Position numbers and translations under genes: made by a program
Shown: piece by piece, positions 45,650 through 52,413 of the stretch
Numbering within the stretch: the stretch's first letter is position 1
Layout of the letters: every line of letters begins with the position of its first letter
The notes under the pieces: model-generated
What the model was told of the DNA's origin: nothing
Seen by the model: the letters and a program-made list of their open reading frames with translations, nothing else
Databases searched by the model: none
Assembly: GCA_018907035.1 (NCBI GenBank)
Contig: JACCIC010000001.1
Location: forward strand, 4,694,001 to 4,758,000
Length of the DNA: 64,000 bases
Source of the DNA: Sycobia sp. Sy_11
Lineage: Eukaryota; Arthropoda; Insecta; Hymenoptera; Epichrysomallidae
Direction: 5' to 3'

Positions 45650-47190
45650 GTATATATATTTATATAAAGTATATGCAGAGTTGGATTGTAATTCTAAAAT
45701 GTAATTGTAAAATGTAATTGTAATTCTTATTTTAGTTAGCTTTAAAAGCTCACTATGTAATATTTATTGTAGAAAAAAAGCTGATCCGTCAATAATATTA
45801 ACATGCATTCAAGACCAGCAAATTGGTTTAAAAATATTTTACTTAAATATGAATTTATTAATATATTTAACTTTTTATTATTAGTTTTTATTCTTTTTTT
45901 TTAATGTTTTTTAACAATAAATTCTGAAATTCAAAAAAATGAAATATTTGTAGCGATTAAGTATAATAATTTAAGCTGTAGTAAGTTGTTCAGTATTCAT
46001 ATATATTACTTTTTTGTGTTCAAACATAATCTCATTTATTTTAATTTATTGAAACATTCCTGTAAGTAGTTAAAATCATTTGAATATTTTTTCGCAAATT
46101 ATTTAAATTTCTTAAAATATTACATAAAAATTCATTTGAATTAAAACAACTTTAATTTCAGATAGAATTATATGTTTAGAAATGTCATGAATATTATACT
46201 TTCAAACTAGGAAAAATATATTTACAATAGTGAGAAAATATAAAAATTTCCAATCCATGAGTAAACTGTATAGGTAATGATCAAATAGAAATTTATTATT
46301 TTGATACATAATTCATTGAAAAATAATGGGAAGAGCGCCAATTTGCATAAAAAATGCTTAAGTATTTATATGTTTTATTATATTAAATGTATTTTTCACC
46401 TCCTAGAAAAACTTGGTTTACCGGCGAGGTAAGTCTCTCCTTGTATAATCTAATTTTTACGTATATGGTTCTTTGTGGCCACCGGACCTTTATCCAGGAA
46501 GTAACGCACAGGAAAATCATACAATGAAATATATAAAATTTGGCTGAATCTATGTAGAGGGCATATATAATATTATGAAATATTGGATCAAAGGGGCTTG
46601 CACGTAAAGAATTTTTATTTAAAATTTTCTATATAATAAATATATGCTCTGAATATCGGCGAGATGCTTTATCAAGTCAAAAGCAGAGCAGCTATTGAGA
46701 AAACTTATGTTTTTTAGAAAGTTTGGAAACAAATTCGCAACATAACATATAAAAAAATATCAAATAACAATTTCATAGAAAAGTGAAATCAGTTTCATTT
46801 TATTCTTCAAAAGAGCAATGTAAAAAAAAAAATTTTTAAAACAAATATTTTAGATTGAGTTTTTATTTCAATGAACAATATTAACGATAAACTTTACCAG
46901 AAAGTTTTGTTTATTGCTATATTTTATACATTCATATAGAATATTATTTAATACAATAAGAATGTCAACTCTGAACTTCAAAAATGGATTTCTATAATGT
47001 TTACGATATACTTTTGTTTGAAAAATGAATACTTGCTTCTATTATAGGTTATTTAAATTATATATGAAGAAATTCAATAACATGATTAACAATATATCTC
47101 TAGTATAATATGACAACATAACTTACCATATCCAGTAAATAATGTACTGGTAAGTAAAAGGGAAACGGATAATGAACAGTAGTAAATCAT
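21616..47190 (-). CDS. Gene A: secreted serine protease homologue lacking catalytic His and Ser (4 exons, 20-kb intron)
   Basis: Exons in transcript order: 47127-47190, 42529-42848, 41687-42001, 21616-21819; the joined length is 903 nt (300 codons plus stop), GT-AG and in phase throughout. Residues 1-21 form a signal peptide; the domain starts EEIIGGYAAFQPNH with no basic activation residue. Exon 2 reads VITAAGC where active enzymes have TAAHC (His57 to Gly), and TNNDVGIL keeps the Asp. Exon 4 starts YDVGAPL instead of GDSGGPL (Ser195 to Val). The structural cysteines are kept, and the frame is open over 300 codons, which argues for a maintained non-enzymatic protein rather than a pseudogene. 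Intron 3 (about 19.9 kb) contains the BEL element with two nested LTR insertions and a minisatellite. The exon 3 to 4 link is inferred from phase, order and strand; transcription through the retroelement stack is unproven. Confidence 0.65.
21820..23190. other. Gene A intron 3, AT-rich part
   Basis: No gene or named repeat recognised in this stretch. Base composition matches the surrounding introns. Confidence 0.45.
23192..23686 (+). mobile_element. Probable 3' end of an LTR retrotransposon: polypurine tract plus LTR
   Basis: A purine run cagaaaagggaaa (23192-23204) is followed directly by TGTAACGTGCTC, and a segment of about 482 bp ends ...CAATTACA at 23686, so the termini are TGTAA/TTACA. 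A polypurine tract next to TG is the expected left border of a 3' LTR. No second copy of this LTR is in the window and no target duplication was found, so the right border is tentative. No coding remnant was recognised to its left. Confidence 0.4.
23687..24355. other. Gene A intron 3, unassigned
   Basis: Slightly GC-richer than background, with no recognisable coding sequence; it may include worn internal sequence of an LTR element. Two short frames (near 23880 and 24026-24217) show no domain. Confidence 0.4.
24356..25370 (-). repeat. BEL element 3' LTR
   Basis: Intact 1015-bp LTR reading, on the minus strand, TGTTCGGAG...TTAACA. It includes a (TA)n tract (about 24394-24436), which corresponds to the place where the partner LTR is broken by the gypsy insertion. 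On the internal side, the minus-strand sequence aaggacgaaggcgggcggta abuts the LTR and would serve as the polypurine tract. Confidence 0.9.
25431..26193 (-). pseudogene. BEL integrase, C-terminal part
   Basis: The minus-strand frame reads IAAYRRFVGRRGICKALYSD, then NARNFLGADKEL (catalytic Asp in YSDN), PNSPHYGGLWEAGIKSAK (with the Glu of the DDE triad), EACLNYRPL and the domain typical of BEL/Pao ends (SKWKGATENFALGQMVLLRDD). The stop is at 25431-25433. The exon-like left part (27492 onward) continues exactly here if the 1294-bp solo LTR and one AATG copy are removed. No stop codon was seen inside this half. Confidence 0.85.
26198..27491. mobile_element. Solo LTR inserted into the BEL integrase
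   Basis: The segment begins TGTAACGGG and ends AACGTTACA and is flanked on both sides by AATG (26194-26197 and 27492-27495), a 4-bp target duplication. Removing it plus one AATG restores the reading frame of the BEL integrase. TG...CA ends, a 4-bp duplication, 1294 bp and no coding capacity indicate a solo LTR, most likely of a Ty3/gypsy family. It shows no clear match to the other LTRs in the window. The 86-codon frame at 26264-26524 lies inside it and has no domain. Confidence 0.8.
27492..27960 (-). pseudogene. BEL integrase, N-terminal part
   Basis: The minus strand reads HDGATLTSSTVMKHVWILGRN (about 27770-27830), then KTEIRGCITCQRVKA (zinc-binding Cys pair), MGYLPAERVTPARAFSVSGL, DYAGPI (first catalytic Asp in LDYAGP) and YIVLFVYFATRAIHLE before the solo LTR interrupts at SQTF. 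There is one internal stop (after QRVKA, near 27707). Confidence 0.8.
27963..28499 (-). pseudogene. BEL pol, RNase H end and linker before integrase
   Basis: Contains the motif WMHVPSKENPADLATRG (about 28370-28410), which in BEL/Pao elements ends the RNase H region (NPADxxSRG type), followed by LWWQGPRWL and a long linker with YCIRPLINFRRYK. Open from about 28445 to 27966. A shift separates it from the upstream RNase H frame at 28500. Confidence 0.8.
28502..29290 (-). pseudogene. BEL pol, RT catalytic core to RNase H
   Basis: Begins with HVDDTFSGADNL (about 29245-29282), the RT YVDD box with Tyr changed to His, then IELDKWAANRRDLL, VKTLGLNWDPARD, LFDPLGWISPVTVTGKILMQ (a BEL/Pao hallmark) and IHGFSDASSRAYAAAVYIR (RNase H, Asp in FSDAS). 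The frame closes at 28502 and resumes shifted at 28499. Confidence 0.85.
29322..30644 (-). pseudogene. BEL pol, aspartic protease and N-terminal half of RT
   Basis: 440 codons open. The protease motif VRALLDQGSN sits at about residue 65; VILGAD and GWIVSGP follow; then RT motifs YLPHHAVIQ, KVRVVFDAS and FTADIVKMFRQI (the first catalytic Asp). The frame ends early because of one extra base in a six-base run at 29347-29352; in the shifted frame the sequence continues AIRTLLQLAEDEKARFPLGA and shifts again before HVDDTF near 29285. Confidence 0.85.
30645..30981 (-). pseudogene. BEL gag, zinc-knuckle region
   Basis: Two knuckles: CFNCIGAHRVDQC (C-x2-C-x3-H-x4-C, about 30685-30725) and CYKCQGKHHSMIH right after a TAA at 30672-30674. 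The pairing of a CCHC with a CxxCxGKHHxxxH knuckle is typical of BEL/Pao. The frame differs from the upstream gag and contains one stop between the knuckles. Confidence 0.8.
30982..31905 (-). CDS. BEL gag, N-terminal part
   Basis: Open for 307 codons from ATG at 31903-31905 (MAPTPLRRLTALQASRLAEL). Key stretches: RAAKLPKLDLPTFSGNYEDW, FTTLVHDSPRLSDAAKLQYL, LKGKAADLVKDV and ARFHNPRLIVNKHLQTL, the conserved core of BEL/Pao Gag (capsid-like assembly domain). It ends after FKIFGII; the knuckle region continues in another frame. The 5' leader to the LTR is about 520 bp. Confidence 0.85.
   Translation of the reverse strand: MAPTPLRRLTALQASRLAELDSSTRRMREKERHSFNLNIIKFRIDAFEKAWTEARSTHEEIIVREGIAQDSYITEGVFTRLQELYEENIDFFCTLQFELEIAAQSTVCASSLNNSPFPDIEPRAAKLPKLDLPTFSGNYEDWENFCDLFTTLVHDSPRLSDAAKLQYLKSCLKGKAADLVKDVSMTNANYCSTWLALKARFHNPRLIVNKHLQTLYDVQFLKKKNATELRAFTDEAQRIVRALSNLKMLVENCDVWFVFILAARLDPETRKDWETELSLKDKSSILHANDDIDSVNPLDSFKIFGII
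32406..32421 (-). other. BEL primer-binding site candidate
   Basis: Two bases inside the 5' LTR end, the minus strand reads GGTGCCCCGGGTGAGG, in the position and style of a tRNA primer-binding site. I do not assign the tRNA. Confidence 0.5.
32424..32495 (-). repeat. BEL 5' LTR, fragment left of the gypsy insertion
   Basis: 72 bp matching the start of the 24356 LTR (TGTTAATTCTGxCTTACC...) up to the (TA)n tract; the last bases before the gypsy are cacctcaa. Confidence 0.85.
32496..34029 (-). repeat. Gypsy 3' LTR (1534 bp)
   Basis: Shorter than its partner by about 0.5 kb, mainly because it lacks the part equivalent to about 38440-38885 (second copy of an internal ~191-bp repeat plus the following GC-rich block). 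It contains a CT-rich run near 33629-33655. On the minus strand it carries a long Arg-rich frame (separate entry). Confidence 0.88.
32532..33089 (-). CDS. Arg-rich open frame inside the gypsy 3' LTR (sense to the element)
   Basis: 185 codons on the element's coding strand. The first ~45 residues are strongly basic (RARRPRRRLRRRNERQRAKR), then an acidic, Leu/Asp-rich stretch ENFWEIDLDLPDLDLSEATS, then a Pro/Arg-rich tail. The equivalent frame in the 5' LTR (about 37492-38004) keeps most of this sequence, including DLDLPDLDLS, but has a TGA inside the basic block. I do not recognise the product; it could be chance openness of GC-rich DNA. A plus-strand frame overlapping the same bases (32423-33178) shows that GC richness alone opens several frames here. 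Confidence 0.35.
   Translation of the reverse strand: MTPERSCADPELRARRPRRRLRRRNERQRAKRSARRLRNRRTAPEEARENFWEIDLDLPDLDLSEATSQDEGPSKALRSAMVIPTAPEALDVRCEIGIRRSTRPSLVVPPPRPPLAERDPGSRPGLSSIRRLDVRIGEIAEAQAGDGLHARSVRRLRTTPRPLTQREAAIRQGHQTNSHEAKLFL
34030..34038 (-). other. Gypsy polypurine tract candidate
   Basis: Minus-strand ggaaggagt directly abuts the 3' LTR start (TGTTATATGCCG on the minus strand), as expected for the plus-strand primer. Confidence 0.45.
34178..35305 (-). pseudogene. Gypsy pol, RT and RNase H
   Basis: Open from about 35275: TVFSTIDLRSGYWQIPM (first RT Asp), FGLKGAPGTFQRLM, VYLDDIIIYS (intact YxDD), LDYLGFRVTSEG, FIGTCNWLREYIPHL, FILQTDASARGMGAVLYQ, NEQECLAIIWAIKQLRPYL, LRTDSKVLTWL (RNase H), ending HGKDNELPDVLSQQP and a stop at 34178-34180. 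The usual HPLSR-type end of RNase H reads DVLSQQP. Only one single-base insertion (about 35306) separates this from the protease frame. Confidence 0.88.
35306..36062 (-). pseudogene. Gypsy pol, protease and start of RT
   Basis: Reads VIDSAASHNFIS (retropepsin; DSAA where DSGA/DTGA is usual), TPLLLGLPWLNQQGGIIDF, then [36 protein letters not shown] of the RT fingers, before the frame is broken by one extra base near 35306. The change of Gly to Ala in the protease DSG triad may disable it. Confidence 0.85.
36071..36770 (-). pseudogene. Gypsy gag, core and zinc knuckle
   Basis: Reads HEDPAVYLEKCEEYIEAF, LEKGLKGDAEKWWLC, FRELLNNKFNSQFIKDELV and CWHCPGHYFHRDCP near the end. The knuckle has C-x2-C-x2-H-x5-C spacing instead of C-x2-C-x4-H-x4-C. 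The stop at 36071 is 9 bases before the first ATG-containing pol frame, consistent with a Gag stop followed by Pol. Confidence 0.8.
36855..37223 (-). CDS. Gypsy gag, N-terminal basic region
   Basis: 122 codons from ATG at 37221-37223 (MKGPSSPPRKRTRPQSLLSV), rich in Arg, Gln, Thr and Glu, ending DEADFQDER. Separated from the gag core by a stop and shift around 36770-36855. Confidence 0.6.
   Translation of the reverse strand: MKGPSSPPRKRTRPQSLLSVTQNPVAPRTEEPQGEETQRLFRIIKRSRKQQETVGVQTQPEEHRATTATQTRITSTQRRSEPLKRVSIANQTEPPRSIFTPTRVKRAFAAEKTDEADFQDER
37285..37302 (-). other. Gypsy primer-binding site candidate
   Basis: Minus strand TGTCGCCCAACGTGGCGC, three bases inside the 5' LTR. It resembles the CGCCCAACGTGGGGC-type primer sites seen in Ty3/gypsy elements. 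Confidence 0.55.
37306..39354 (-). repeat. Gypsy 5' LTR (2049 bp)
   Basis: GC-rich LTR with internal structure: a ~191-bp unit repeated from about 38199 to 38520 (cgccggtgggtctccggagg starts both units), a second pair of similar blocks at about 38590-38650 and 38687-38755 (gaagggcc...gggcgag), and short gcggtggcgcgc repeats near 38962-38990. Other open frames in this LTR on the plus strand come from the GC bias. Confidence 0.88.
39355..40298 (-). repeat. BEL 5' LTR, fragment right of the gypsy insertion
   Basis: Matches 24437-25370 almost base for base (gagttc-attaaggagtgg... to ctccgaaca), with a few substitutions and small indels. Confidence 0.9.
40299..41020. other. Gene A intron 3, with a possible Helitron-like repeat
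   Basis: Opens with a short atatc repeat (about 40307-40336), then tactaatttataaag...gtttgtttgta...gaactgattactctg...cataggctatgtttt (40334-40460). This resembles a dispersed motif I associate with non-autonomous Helitron-like DNA in arthropods, but I cannot verify it. A weaker echo (ttccgaagtgactaggttatgtttt) occurs at about 40916-40941. Confidence 0.25.
41027..41066. repeat. (TA)n microsatellite left of the minisatellite
   Basis: Pure TA run of about 40 bases. Confidence 0.95.
41072..41560. repeat. 60-bp minisatellite with a 20-residue repeat on the minus strand
   Basis: About eight diverged units of ~60 bp, each beginning gacttctacg-like and containing gttcggacgttagaaga-like sequence (clear copies start near 41205, 41265, 41325 and 41385). 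On the minus strand the units stay in frame: 41162-41458 is open for 98 codons and shows SRLVIPGHHLLTSEHATLRR followed by related 20-residue blocks. The array lies between two (TA)n tracts, inside intron 3 of gene A, about 130 bp from exon 3. Confidence 0.75.
41600..41652. repeat. (TA)n microsatellite right of the minisatellite
   Basis: TA run of about 50 bases ending 35 bases from the donor of gene A exon 3. Confidence 0.95.
41687..42001 (-). CDS. Gene A exon 3
   Basis: 105 codons between AG at 42002-42003 and GT at 41685-41686. Reads LKESLEIQNNSNLTNLQIP..., GIVAGYGID, GQLRFSAATKQILKYAF, DRCNTSS, KMCGI and ends KKRGVCT. The cysteines match the C168/C182/C191 positions. Position 189 is Gly. 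Confidence 0.75.
42529..42848 (-). CDS. Gene A exon 2 (altered His block)
   Basis: 320 nt between AG at 42849-42850 and GT at 42527-42528. Reads AFNIEEIIGGYAAFQPNHRY, YLLCTGGIIHDYFVITAAGC and TTNNDVGILK. The cysteine pair around the His loop is kept, but His57 is Gly. The residue before IIGG is Glu, so the classical activation cut is absent. Confidence 0.8.
42849..43693. other. Gene A intron 1, AT-rich
   Basis: No feature recognised apart from a short ATGC-type stretch (gcatgcaaaagcatacaa) near 42926. Confidence 0.45.
43694..43975 (+). repeat. Dispersed repeat, copy 1
   Basis: About 280 bp shared with 44828-45110: gaacgaacaaaacatgtagg, ctcagttttttgtgcct, aacatccagcatttacgatg, cgaccgcgggctagacct, ttgcactttgat, then an AT-rich tail ending ttttatgctat. 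The stretch cgcgggctagacc (cacgggttcgacc in copy 2) resembles a tRNA B box, so this may be a second SINE family. Confidence 0.6.
44413..44827 (+). mobile_element. Mariner-like relic 4 (5' end only)
   Basis: Starts gaacttagtttccgacct, the same terminal sequence as mariner 1, followed by a leader and a transposase start reading FDLKNSVVGTYRLLHECYG..., TTYTEWFQRFSSG, then (shifted) KQRSAQPKKFEDSEL, the paired-type HTH region of mariners. The rest is absent; the next repeat begins at 44828. Confidence 0.7.
44828..45110 (+). repeat. Dispersed repeat, copy 2
   Basis: Second copy of the repeat at 43694, same orientation, with cacgggttcgacc in place of cgcgggctagacc. It starts where the mariner relic ends. 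Confidence 0.6.
45111..47126. other. Gene A intron 1, remaining part
   Basis: AT-rich with a (TA)n tract at about 45597-45646. A GC-richer patch at 46395-46520 (ttaccggcgaggtaagtc, then gtggccaccggaccttt) has no recognised product. Confidence 0.45.
47127..47190 (-). CDS. Gene A exon 1 (signal peptide)
   Basis: ATG at 47188-47190, 21 codons (MIYYCSLSVSLLLTSTLFTG plus Y) and a final G before GTAAGT. Same 64-nt length and phase as gene B exon 1. Confidence 0.7.
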
Positions 47191-47340
47191 TTCAAGGGTT
47201 AAGTAGTATGAAAGCGATGAGATTGTTCAATATATAGTATGATCTACATATGATCTAATATTCATTTGTTGATGTAACAGCAAGGTGTCTTTTACATTTG
47301 CTTACAGAAAAGTAATTATGTAGTTTATAATATATCTTAA

Positions 47341-47393
<53 letters not shown>

Positions 47394-47727
47394 AAATTAA
47401 ATGATTAAATATATTATAAACATACTTAATAAATACAAATACATTATAGCTTAGAATATTTTAAACTATCTTCATAAATAGAAGCAAGACTTTAAATAAC
47501 TATTATATAAATAAGTAAAATTTGACTTCTCTGTCCCTCTCTATATAAAATATATACACATTTATCTCATTTTTATATTTTTAGGGCAGTTTGTATAAGT
47601 GTCAATGTCTTTAACGGATAATTCGCAGAATGATTGGTCTGCAAATGTGAATATTTATTATTATCTCATCAACTAATAGATGTCACAAAAAAAATTATAT
47701 TCTATTAAATGCAGCTAAATTATGTAC

Positions 47728-47780
<53 letters not shown>

Positions 47781-49177
47781 AAATTCCAAACTTTATATAA
47801 ATATTACTTAACATATTAATTAGAAGTAATATGCATTTTAATTTTGACTTACAGTAATCAAACTTTGTAACCGTATTATAATTATTTTAATGAAAATGAT
47901 GATATATGATTTTATTTTATGTTATTATTATTTTATATTTATTTATATTATACCAATTATGACTAATGACCGAACTCTATTGTTATTTGTTTTATATATT
48001 ATTTTTCTCCCTTTTTTCCATGATTATACCAATAAAAAAGGCATCTATTGAAATCGATCTATTTATCTCTATCTATCTCAACCTTTCTCTCTCTGTCTCT
48101 CTCCCTCTCTATATATATGTCGCATTTAATATATAGATGTTAATAAAGTGCAACTCTCTTCAAACGTTTAAGTTAATTTAATTTAATAGATTACATTGGT
48201 ACATGTTGTAAATATTCCCTGTAATCCTACACACCATCCTAAATACCATAGTGTTGTATATATTCTCAGTAATCCTTCATATTTTCGTATATTAATTGTT
48301 ATTCATTTATATTGTCAGGTTGTTCATTAATAACATAAAATATAGGTCAGTTTATTTTTTCGTTTTTAATTAAATTAAATTTTTATTTTATTTTTGAGTA
48401 GTAATTTCAGTTCAGATTCTACGGGTGTGATTATAAACAAGAACAAATCTGATTGCCATTACATTAGCATAGTATTATTGAATAAAGACTGGAACGGATT
48501 ATAATATTTATTAATTTAGCTTTTATTGATAATACATAAATTATATATGTAGATCTAGAATTATTACAAATAATTTCTAAGTCATTCAGTTTTGAGTACA
48601 ATAAATTGTTAATTCACATTGAATTAACGATATTATTTGAGAATAGGTTTTTGTAGATAAGCTGATGTAAAACTTAAAATACATTTGTAATTTAGAAGAT
48701 AATATATTTTCCTTATTTAAAAACTTCTTTTATCGATAAGTTATATAAGGACAATAGTTTTCATATATAATATTTCATGCGTGCAACATATGAACACTAG
48801 CATTTAAAATTTAAAAGTATATAGATGAAACTTATTAAATGAAATGATTCATTAAATAATTTTTAAATGACCTATTCACAAAAATATCTACATAATATTG
48901 AAAAACTTACATTTCATCATATCTTCTTGTTCCTCAATATAGGATTTTGAATAGTATATTTTAATAATATATTTTAATAAACTTTCTATTTGTTCAAGAA
49001 AAATAAATAAAATTGAAGATCGTCATCTGATCAATTATAATAATAAATTGTTAAATATCTCAATATAATATAATTGGTTTTATGATCTTTGAACAGTTGG
49101 TTTCTATAAAAGAATGTTTTACAACAGAAAGCTAAGTAATAATTCTATGAAGCATACTGTTCAATTGGTAAGTAACG
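47191..49177. other. AT-rich DNA upstream of gene A
   Basis: Would contain the gene A promoter. (TA)n tracts at about 47345-47389 and 47731-47778; a CT-rich run near 48080-48110. No gene recognised. Confidence 0.5.
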
Positions 49178-49375
49178 TTGATATTAACAATCATTCGTGA
49201 AAATTCTGTCAACATTACAGCATATGATAAACTTATATCCCCTACTAGTCCGGGATCCATCGACATATTTTCGCAACCAATTTATCCTTTGACAAAGATT
49301 AGTTTAAATGATTCTTTTAATCGTGCTCTAAATCGTAGTGATCCTCCGCAGCAGTACTTCAACTGGATGTAGCAA
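49178..49375 (-). pseudogene. Unidentified coding relic (ABC-transporter-like or protease-exon-like)
   Basis: One minus-strand frame reads YCCGGSLRFRARLKESFKLI, then a TAA, then MDPGLVGDISLSYAVMLTEF. The second part resembles the GLVGLxLSYxLxLT helix of C-family ABC transporters. The first part shares LRFxAxxK...FV with exon 3 of gene A. I cannot decide between these, and chance is possible. Confidence 0.25.
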
Positions 49376-49479
49376 AGCCGGGCACCAAAATAGATAAAAA
49401 AAATTTCTTTCAGTTATGTATCCTCGATTCAAATTAGATTGGAATAAAATTTAGATTATATATTGAAGAAAAAAAACGT

Positions 49480-50130
49480 TCGCTGGTTCTAATCATCTAC
49501 ATTATACATCAATAGCTTACCTGAATATGAACAAAAATGCCATAATTTAAAAAAAAAGATGGATAAAAATTCTGAAAAAATCAAACGTATATATTTTCAG
49601 ACATTGATTATGAATGCAGTGGAGAAAATTGCTGAAATGAAAAAAAGAGTTATGAACATGATAAAAGAATTATTAATGATTCATGATTGGCGAAGTGACT
49701 GCTCGAACTAGCGTCGAATATATCAGTAAAACTGATTTTTATGTTAAAAATGGTGAAGTATTTATAACATAGTAAAAAATATTGTTAGTCCGAATGAAAA
49801 TAATTGCATTGGATATACTATCATTATTTAAGAATATACCTGAAATTTATTGATAGAAACAATACAAAAAAAGTAGGCAGAAATAATTTACACACAAAAT
49901 TAATGAAAGATAAATTTATTAAAGCAATAAATTAAGTTTGTAATGATCAAAGATATGGTTGTAGAATGGAATCACTTTTGTCACCAGTCACAATTAATTA
50001 GTAAGACATATATTCTAGAATACCAATCATCTCAAAGATATGTAGATGATGTCTTAGTTAAATAAGAAATTGGATATTTTGACGTTAATATTGTTCAATT
50101 TAATAATAGCAGAGTAGAATTCAATTGCTT
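49480..50130 (+). pseudogene. Penelope-like or related reverse transcriptase relic
   Basis: Across frames: ALDILSLFKNIPE (about 49807-49845), resembling the SxDVxSLFTNIP motif of Penelope-type RTs; ETIQKKxAEIIY (49860-49890); KAIKFV (49920-49940); GCRMESLLSPVTI (about 49960-49995), resembling MGSPLSPxLA; and RYVDDVLV (50038-50061), the catalytic box. Many stops. No GIY-YIG endonuclease was seen. Confidence 0.5.
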
Positions 50131-50779
50131 TAGAAAACAGGGACTGAAAAGGGGATTACTATACACCTGCTATCCTCGATGGAAAAAAACAAACATGTTT
50201 GTATGTACCAAGAAAGAAAAGAGAAGAATAGCACAGCAAAGGTCGGTGGGAGAAAATAGAGGATAACCTCTCGTATCGCTCCCTGGAATAACTCATGCAA
50301 AAGAAAGAAAAGAAAAATCAAGGACAAAAGATAAGAGATGAAGGAAGAAGCGTGGTGGTAACGAGGCGACGACGGATTAAAACATACGAGCACCATTGGG
50401 CAAACAGCGACGGAAGGCGCTGATTAGGCGACGACGGAGAAGATCAAAGAAGATGATGAAGAAGAAGCAAATTGATATTCACCGACATTGCGTGAGCACT
50501 TGCGTCACTATTATTCGTAGTTCTTATGTAAGAAACTTAAAAACTGTTGTTGCGTGTGTTGTTGTTGTTTACAACCAAAAATTTTGCCAAATAAGACTAC
50601 AATAAGTAAGTCTCATAATAAAATAATACTTTTATTGCTCACGTCTATCACAAACTTATAAAGCAATGATAGAACCCTATTTTACAAAATGGCAACCGAA
50701 GCGTCAATTATCGAAAAAATCTAGACTTTTAGTTTAGTATAAATTCAGAGAGAATTACTAAGTAAAGGGCATAGCGGTG
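50131..50779. other. Unassigned, purine-rich
   Basis: Has GAAGAA/GACGAC-type imperfect triplets around 50360-50470, which make Lys/Arg-rich frames (RRRRRRSKKMMKKKQ). No domain seen. Confidence 0.4.
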
Positions 50780-52413
50780 CGGGTAACTTAAAAGAGTTAC
50801 AGAAACAATTGGCACAATATTGTTTGAACAAAACAATTTAGACGTATCAAAACCCTCCGATAAAGATAATTCACCTATTTTAATACAAAACATAATATAA
50901 AATAATACAATAGATACAGGCTTATAGTGCAGATCTCAAGAAAATATCTAGTCCAATAAAAGAAATATAAAACATTAGATCAACTACAAACACACACAAC
51001 AATACCGGGGAACAATTCCGTGAAATAATAAAGATAACCCTTTGATCCCAAACAATTGAATAAATACAACAGACCAACGAGCTAACTACCAAGATCGTTG
51101 GTATACAAATATAAACAAAAATAAATATTCACCTTCGGACTATAAGCTAGAGTACTTAGCGGATATAGCACATTATTATCCAAATAATGCCCCAAATGGA
51201 ACATAGAGATTTTCTCTAGACCTTAGAAAAGTTAATTCATTAGCAAAAAAAAGATGCATACCCACTTCTCTACATGAGGAACATCCTAAACAAATCAAGA
51301 GTGTCAAGATATATCGCAAGTATCGATATGAGTCAGGCTTTTCTTCAAATTATAAAAGGAAAGTAGGGAAATCACGGCGTTCACGATACCAGGTAAAGAG
51401 TTTTATCAACTTAAGCGTCTACCTTAAAGCCTAAGTTGCTCATCGGCAGTATCTGAACATTTAATAGACTCGATATTTGGACCTTCCATGCAATTAAATG
51501 TGTTCGCATATATAGACGATATAATAATATCCACCAACACTTTTCAGGACCATTTTGACTGGCTCAATACTGTTTTTGTCATCTTAAAAGATGCCAAATT
51601 AAAAATCAACAAAGAAAAAAGCAAATTTTCCAGACCCGAAGTGAAATACCTAGTGTTCACAGTAAATTTGAAAGGCCTACAAGTCGATCTAAACAAAGTA
51701 TAATCGATTCGTCAATATCCACCGCCTAACAATTTACGACAAGTGAGAAAATTAATATGCATGACCCCATGGTAGAGAAAAATTATTCCGAATTGCGCGC
51801 AAGTAATAACTCCAATTAATAAATTACTAAAACAAAACGACCGTTGGTATAGGAAGTACAACAAAATGAAGCCTTCCAACATTAAAATAAAACGACTATT
51901 ACTAAAACAAAACAACCGTGGGTATAGGAAGTACAACAAAATGAAGCCTTCACAACATTAAAATAAAATTTAATGAGCCCATTTTAATACGGCCAAACGT
52001 TAACAATCCTTTCGTTGCACAAACCGACGCAAGCTTAGTCGGACTGGCAGCTTTTCTAACTCAAGTGATCGATGTCAATGTGTCGTTATAGCTTACATAG
52101 GTCGCGCAATAACAGATACAGAGGAAAACTACACTATCACGGAGTTAATATTTTGCAGTTATTTCAGCATCAGAGAAATTTGGCGCATCATAGAAGGAAA
52201 CTATTTTATAGTAATAATAGATCATACTAGTCTTCAATAATTGCAAACTCTTAAAAAACCGTCATGACGATTTGCTAGATGGGTCATGCAATTACTAGGA
52301 TACGACATGAAAATAGTACTCAGAAAAGTGAAACGAATCATGTGCGAATGACTAACGGTTTGTGTGCTCACGTAACACGACTGACTCCACCTCAGACAGT
52401 TATACACATATAG
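50780..52413 (+). pseudogene. Ty3/gypsy pol relic (RT and RNase H), presumed progenitor of the satellite
   Basis: Across frames: RKVNSLAKK (about 51226-51252), YIASIDMSQAFLQI (51313-51355), FAYIDDIIISTNTFQDHFDW (51503-51562, intact YIDD), KINKEKSKFSRPEVKYLVF, NKLLKQNDRWY (51817-51850), AQTDASLVGLAAFLTQVID (52016-52073), then IIDHTSLQ, RFARWVMQLLGYDMKIV (52270-52320) and ARVTRLT-like sequence to 52413. A short segment near 51830-51960 is itself duplicated (acaaaacgaccgtgggtataggaagtacaac type). Confidence 0.8.
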
